Assembly (NCBI GenBank): GCA_034189125.1 | Contig: JAXHVB010000065.1 | Coordinates: 1 to 16,017 of the forward strand | Length of the DNA stretch: 16,017 bases | Reading direction: 5' to 3' | From: UBA5862 sp002408105 | GTDB taxonomy: Bacteria > Pseudomonadota > Gammaproteobacteria > Pseudomonadales > UBA5862 | Made by a program: the position numbers and the translations under genes | Shown: in pieces, positions 13,457 through 16,017 of the stretch | Position numbering within the stretch: position 1 is the first letter of the stretch | Layout of the letters: each line of letters begins with the position of its first letter | The notes under the pieces: model-generated | Told to the model about the DNA's origin: nothing | Database searches by the model: none | The model's input: only the letters and a program-made list of their open reading frames with translations

Positions 13457-15691
13457 ATGCACCTCAACCAGCGCCAGCTCATCGACCAGCTGCACGATCA
13501 GACGATCGAGTTTCTCGAACCGCTTACCAGGCGTCTGTTGGAGCATGTCGAAGAGTCCCTGTTCACACGAGCCGAGCGAGCGCCGAACAACCAGGTGCAG
13601 GCCGGCTATTTCGACGACTTGCGGGACCTGCGCTTCCACCGCGACCAAGTGGCTGCAGATTTCCTGCGCCGCATCAGCGACAACTTTGGGCGGTTTTCCA
13701 GGCGAGAACGCCTCCCCGAGAGCGAGCCGCTCTCTGGCTCAGCGCCACTAGGGCTCAGCCTGGTCGACGACCACAGCCTGAACCAGAACATCGCCACCAG
13801 CCGTATGGTGCAGCGCGTGCATGGCCAGTGTTTCCAAAGCCTGTACGCACTGCACCAGCGGTTGTCGGTGCTCAACCAAGGCCACAAGATTGAAGAAACC
13901 GAGATCCTCATTGGCCCTGAACAGCTGGTGCAGGCATTTCGCGGCAGCCTAGAAGTACTGAACGTCTCAGAAGAAGCACAGCTGCTCACACTGGATGCGT
14001 TTGGCTCCGAAGTGCTAGCAGCCTGTGCTGCGCTGTATGACGGCTGCAACCGATTGTTGATCGAGGCGGACGTCCTGCCGAATCTGCGCTTCGATGTGCG
14101 CCGGGTACACGGCAGCAGCGGGAGTTCTCAGCGCCCCTACGAAGAGCCGTCCGCGACCGAACCGCGGGGAAGCAGCGACACGCTGCTGACTGCGCAACCA
14201 GCACCCGGCGGGGACCGAGTGGGCGAACTCGGCGATCTGCAGTCTCTGCTCGGACCCGCAAGTGAGCGCGGGTGGGCACCCAGCCTGGTTGCATCGCCGA
14301 AACCCTCCGCGGGGTCCTCCGCAGCACCTGGCCCCACCTACTCTGCACACCAACTCGCCGACGTGGTGACTGAGGTCCAACAACAAACCCATACCGGCGG
14401 GGCCGGGAGCAGCCTCAATCAACGCCAGACCGTTGATGAAGTCAAACAATTGTTGCTGGCACAGATCGAGAAGCTCAACCAACTGGATGGCCAGGACGCA
14501 CACGTGTCCTCACTGGATGCGGACATCATTGACCTGGTGGGCATGCTGTTCGAATACATGCTGAACGATGCCGAGTTGTCGGACTCGGTAAAAGCCCTGC
14601 TGTCGCACCTTCACACCCCATTTTTGAAAGTCGCACTGCTCGATAAAGAGTTTTTCACCCGCTCTTCGCACCCGGCACGCCAACTCTTGAATGCCCTGGC
14701 GAAAGCCGGCGCCCGTTGGGTGGTGGATCAGGACCTGGAGCGGGGCATCTTTCCCAAAATGCGCGCGATCGTCGACCGCATTCTGCTGGAGTTCAACCTC
14801 AACATTGCGCTCTTCGAAGAATTGTTGACCGACTTCAATGCCCACGTCGATAAGCTGGAGAAACGCGCCGACCTTGCTGAGAAACGCGCGGTCGAGACGA
14901 TCAAGGGGCAGGAGAAGCTGCGCAGCGCCAGAAACCGTGCAACCCAGGAGGTCAACGACCGCCTGGACCCTGTGTCCTTGCCCGAGTGCGCAGTCCGCTT
15001 TCTCGAACAGTCCTGGACGGACATTTTGGTCTTTACCTTGCTGCGCAAGGGCGAAGAGAGCCAGGCTTGGCGGGAAACCGTGCAAGTCATCGATGACCTC
15101 ATTTGGACGCTGACCCCAAAGGCAACCGAGGAGGAGCGCGCGCAGGTCCGGCTTCGACTGCCCGAAATCAACGAATCCATTCAGAACGGTTTTACGTTGC
15201 TCGGCGGCTACCAGGGAGACAGCAAGCAGCTGCTGCGAGAGCTGGCCAATGCCCAGCGCGAGGCGCTTGAGACCCAAACCGAACCGGCAGCAGCAGAGGC
15301 ACAAGCGGCTTCGCCAGGCAACGCCAGGCAGTCGATCCGCGCCAGCGATGCCGCGGCGTCGAGCAATTTTTCCCCGGAACTTCAAGCCGCAATTGCGGAC
15401 CTCAGGAAGGTGCCCTTCGGTACATGGTTTGAGTTCACCATCAATGCACAGGGGGACACCATGCGTGGCAAGTTGTCCTGGTTCAGCCCGCTCACCTCGA
15501 GGTACATGTTCGTTGACCAAAACGGCAAGCAGGTGGGTGTGCGGTCGTTGGTGTCGCTCGCGAACAGCATTCTCAATGGTGATGCCCGCATCCTGAGCGG
15601 CCCCAACCGCAAGCCGTTCATGGACCGCGCCACAGACGCCATCATGGACTTGCTGAAACGCCGCCCGGCCGAAACCGTTCACGCCCACTGA
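13457..15691 (+). CDS. DUF1631 family protein with PilZ-like C-terminus, function unknown
   Basis: This is a 744-residue cytoplasmic-looking protein with no signal peptide or membrane span. It has four parts. An N-terminal helical region covers residues 1-214. A Ser/Pro/Gly-rich low-complexity linker covers about 215-325. A conserved helical core typical of DUF1631 covers about 356-597 (DIIDLVGMLFEYMLND, ...HTPFLKVALLDKEFFTRSSH) and includes a charged coiled-coil stretch near 460-500. A C-terminal domain covers about 652-735 (VPFGTWFEFTINAQGD, WFSPLTSRYMFVDQNGKQVG). That last part resembles a PilZ-type beta-barrel but lacks the RxxxR and (D/N)xSxxG motifs. Family members have sometimes been labelled thymidine phosphorylase; nothing here supports that. 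The ATG at 13457 was chosen because the frame upstream overlaps the porin and is not protein-like; a TTG at 13421 is a weaker option. It probably forms an operon with the PilZ gene 20 bases downstream. Confidence 0.85.
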   Translation: MHLNQRQLIDQLHDQTIEFLEPLTRRLLEHVEESLFTRAERAPNNQVQAGYFDDLRDLRFHRDQVAADFLRRISDNFGRFSRRERLPESEPLSGSAPLGLSLVDDHSLNQNIATSRMVQRVHGQCFQSLYALHQRLSVLNQGHKIEETEILIGPEQLVQAFRGSLEVLNVSEEAQLLTLDAFGSEVLAACAALYDGCNRLLIEADVLPNLRFDVRRVHGSSGSSQRPYEEPSATEPRGSSDTLLTAQPAPGGDRVGELGDLQSLLGPASERGWAPSLVASPKPSAGSSAAPGPTYSAHQLADVVTEVQQQTHTGGAGSSLNQRQTVDEVKQLLLAQIEKLNQLDGQDAHVSSLDADIIDLVGMLFEYMLNDAELSDSVKALLSHLHTPFLKVALLDKEFFTRSSHPARQLLNALAKAGARWVVDQDLERGIFPKMRAIVDRILLEFNLNIALFEELLTDFNAHVDKLEKRADLAEKRAVETIKGQEKLRSARNRATQEVNDRLDPVSLPECAVRFLEQSWTDILVFTLLRKGEESQAWRETVQVIDDLIWTLTPKATEEERAQVRLRLPEINESIQNGFTLLGGYQGDSKQLLRELANAQREALETQTEPAAAEAQAASPGNARQSIRASDAAASSNFSPELQAAIADLRKVPFGTWFEFTINAQGDTMRGKLSWFSPLTSRYMFVDQNGKQVGVRSLVSLANSILNGDARILSGPNRKPFMDRATDAIMDLLKRRPAETVHAH

Positions 15692-15711
15692 CTCGAGGCT
15701 GCTTTGTTCCA

Positions 15712-16017
15712 GTGACTGACAAGGACTCCATCCCTCCCCATGACGACCAACGACGCCACCCCCGGTACGCGTCTGATGCACCCGTAGAGGTTTTCGACCG
15801 GTCAGACGGGAAACTGTTGGGACGTCTACTGAACCTGTCGGCGGAAGGGTTGATGGTACTGAGCCAGGTGCCAGTGACACCAGACCGCATCTATCGACTC
15901 CGCCTCCAAATGACACTGGACGGCGCCCTCGCCACTGTCGACCTCGGTGCGGATTGTCTGTGGTGCAACCCAAAGGAGAGACACAACCACTACTGGTCCG
16001 GCTTTCAAATCATCGAC
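15712..16017 (+). CDS. PilZ-domain c-di-GMP-binding protein, 3' end cut by window edge
   Basis: The visible 102 residues form most of a PilZ domain. R14 and R18 make the RxxxR motif (QRRHPRY), and N41, S43 and G46 make the NxSxxG motif (NLSAEG). These are the residues that bind cyclic di-GMP. The rest reads as beta-strands ending in HYWSGFQIID, a typical last strand. The protein may stop soon after the window or carry another domain. The start is probably GTG at 15712, with a poor ribosome-binding site (GAGG about 14 bases upstream). The only nearby ATG, at 15740, is in a different frame and hits a stop after 15 codons. With a 20-base gap after the DUF1631 stop, translation by reinitiation is likely. 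The domain call is firm; the target of the signal is unknown. Confidence 0.85.
   Translation, partial: MTDKDSIPPHDDQRRHPRYASDAPVEVFDRSDGKLLGRLLNLSAEGLMVLSQVPVTPDRIYRLRLQMTLDGALATVDLGADCLWCNPKERHNHYWSGFQIID

Noticed and set aside
15740..15787. ATG at 15740 as start of the last gene
   Set aside because: This frame stops after 15 codons. The PilZ motifs are in the frame that starts with GTG at 15712.
14510..15973. 487-codon antisense open frame across the DUF1631 and PilZ genes
   Set aside because: It spans two genes with recognisable families on the plus strand. The product has no recognisable features.

Overview
The window is about 16 kb of dense, GC-rich bacterial DNA with intact genes, short gaps (the longest is 276 bases) and no RNA gene, insertion sequence or CRISPR array that I can see. 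The gene content (bacterial GlgB/GlgC, MalQ, a TAXI-type TRAP transporter, an OprP-like outer-membrane porin, a DUF1631 protein and a PilZ protein) points to a Gram-negative proteobacterium. Gammaproteobacterium is the most likely reading, but this is inferred from families, not from a phylogeny.

Region 1 (1-8789) is a glycogen/alpha-glucan storage cluster. glgB (branching enzyme, minus strand, running off the left edge) diverges from a plus-strand run glgC - GH57 glucanase - malQ. This run converges on glgP (minus strand). Together these supply ADP-glucose (GlgC), make branches (GlgB), rearrange or trim chains (GH57, MalQ) and release glucose-1-phosphate (GlgP). Glycogen synthase (glgA) and the debranching enzyme GlgX are not in the window. 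The 276-base glgB/glgC intergene holds a clean 7+7 inverted repeat that looks like an operator. The malQ/glgP junction holds two overlapping GC-rich hairpins.

Region 2 (8859-13353) is an uptake module. A TAXI-family periplasmic binding protein and a fused 4TM/12TM TRAP permease form a tight minus-strand pair. An OprO/OprP-type porin is divergent from the binding protein, 91 bases away. This gives a plausible outer-membrane to periplasm to inner-membrane route for a small, probably anionic, organic solute. The substrate cannot be read from the sequence. The permease carries an extra hydrophilic stretch of about 65 residues in its DctM-like half.

Region 3 (13457-16017) holds a large DUF1631 protein of unknown function. 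Its C-terminus looks like a degenerate PilZ-like barrel. It is followed 20 bases later by a separate PilZ-domain gene with intact c-di-GMP-binding motifs that runs off the right edge. I infer a c-di-GMP-linked pair.

I did not find a wholly new system. The items most worth a second look are the DUF1631-PilZ pair, the permease insertion, the candidate glg operator, the altered activator site of GlgC and the overlapping hairpins.
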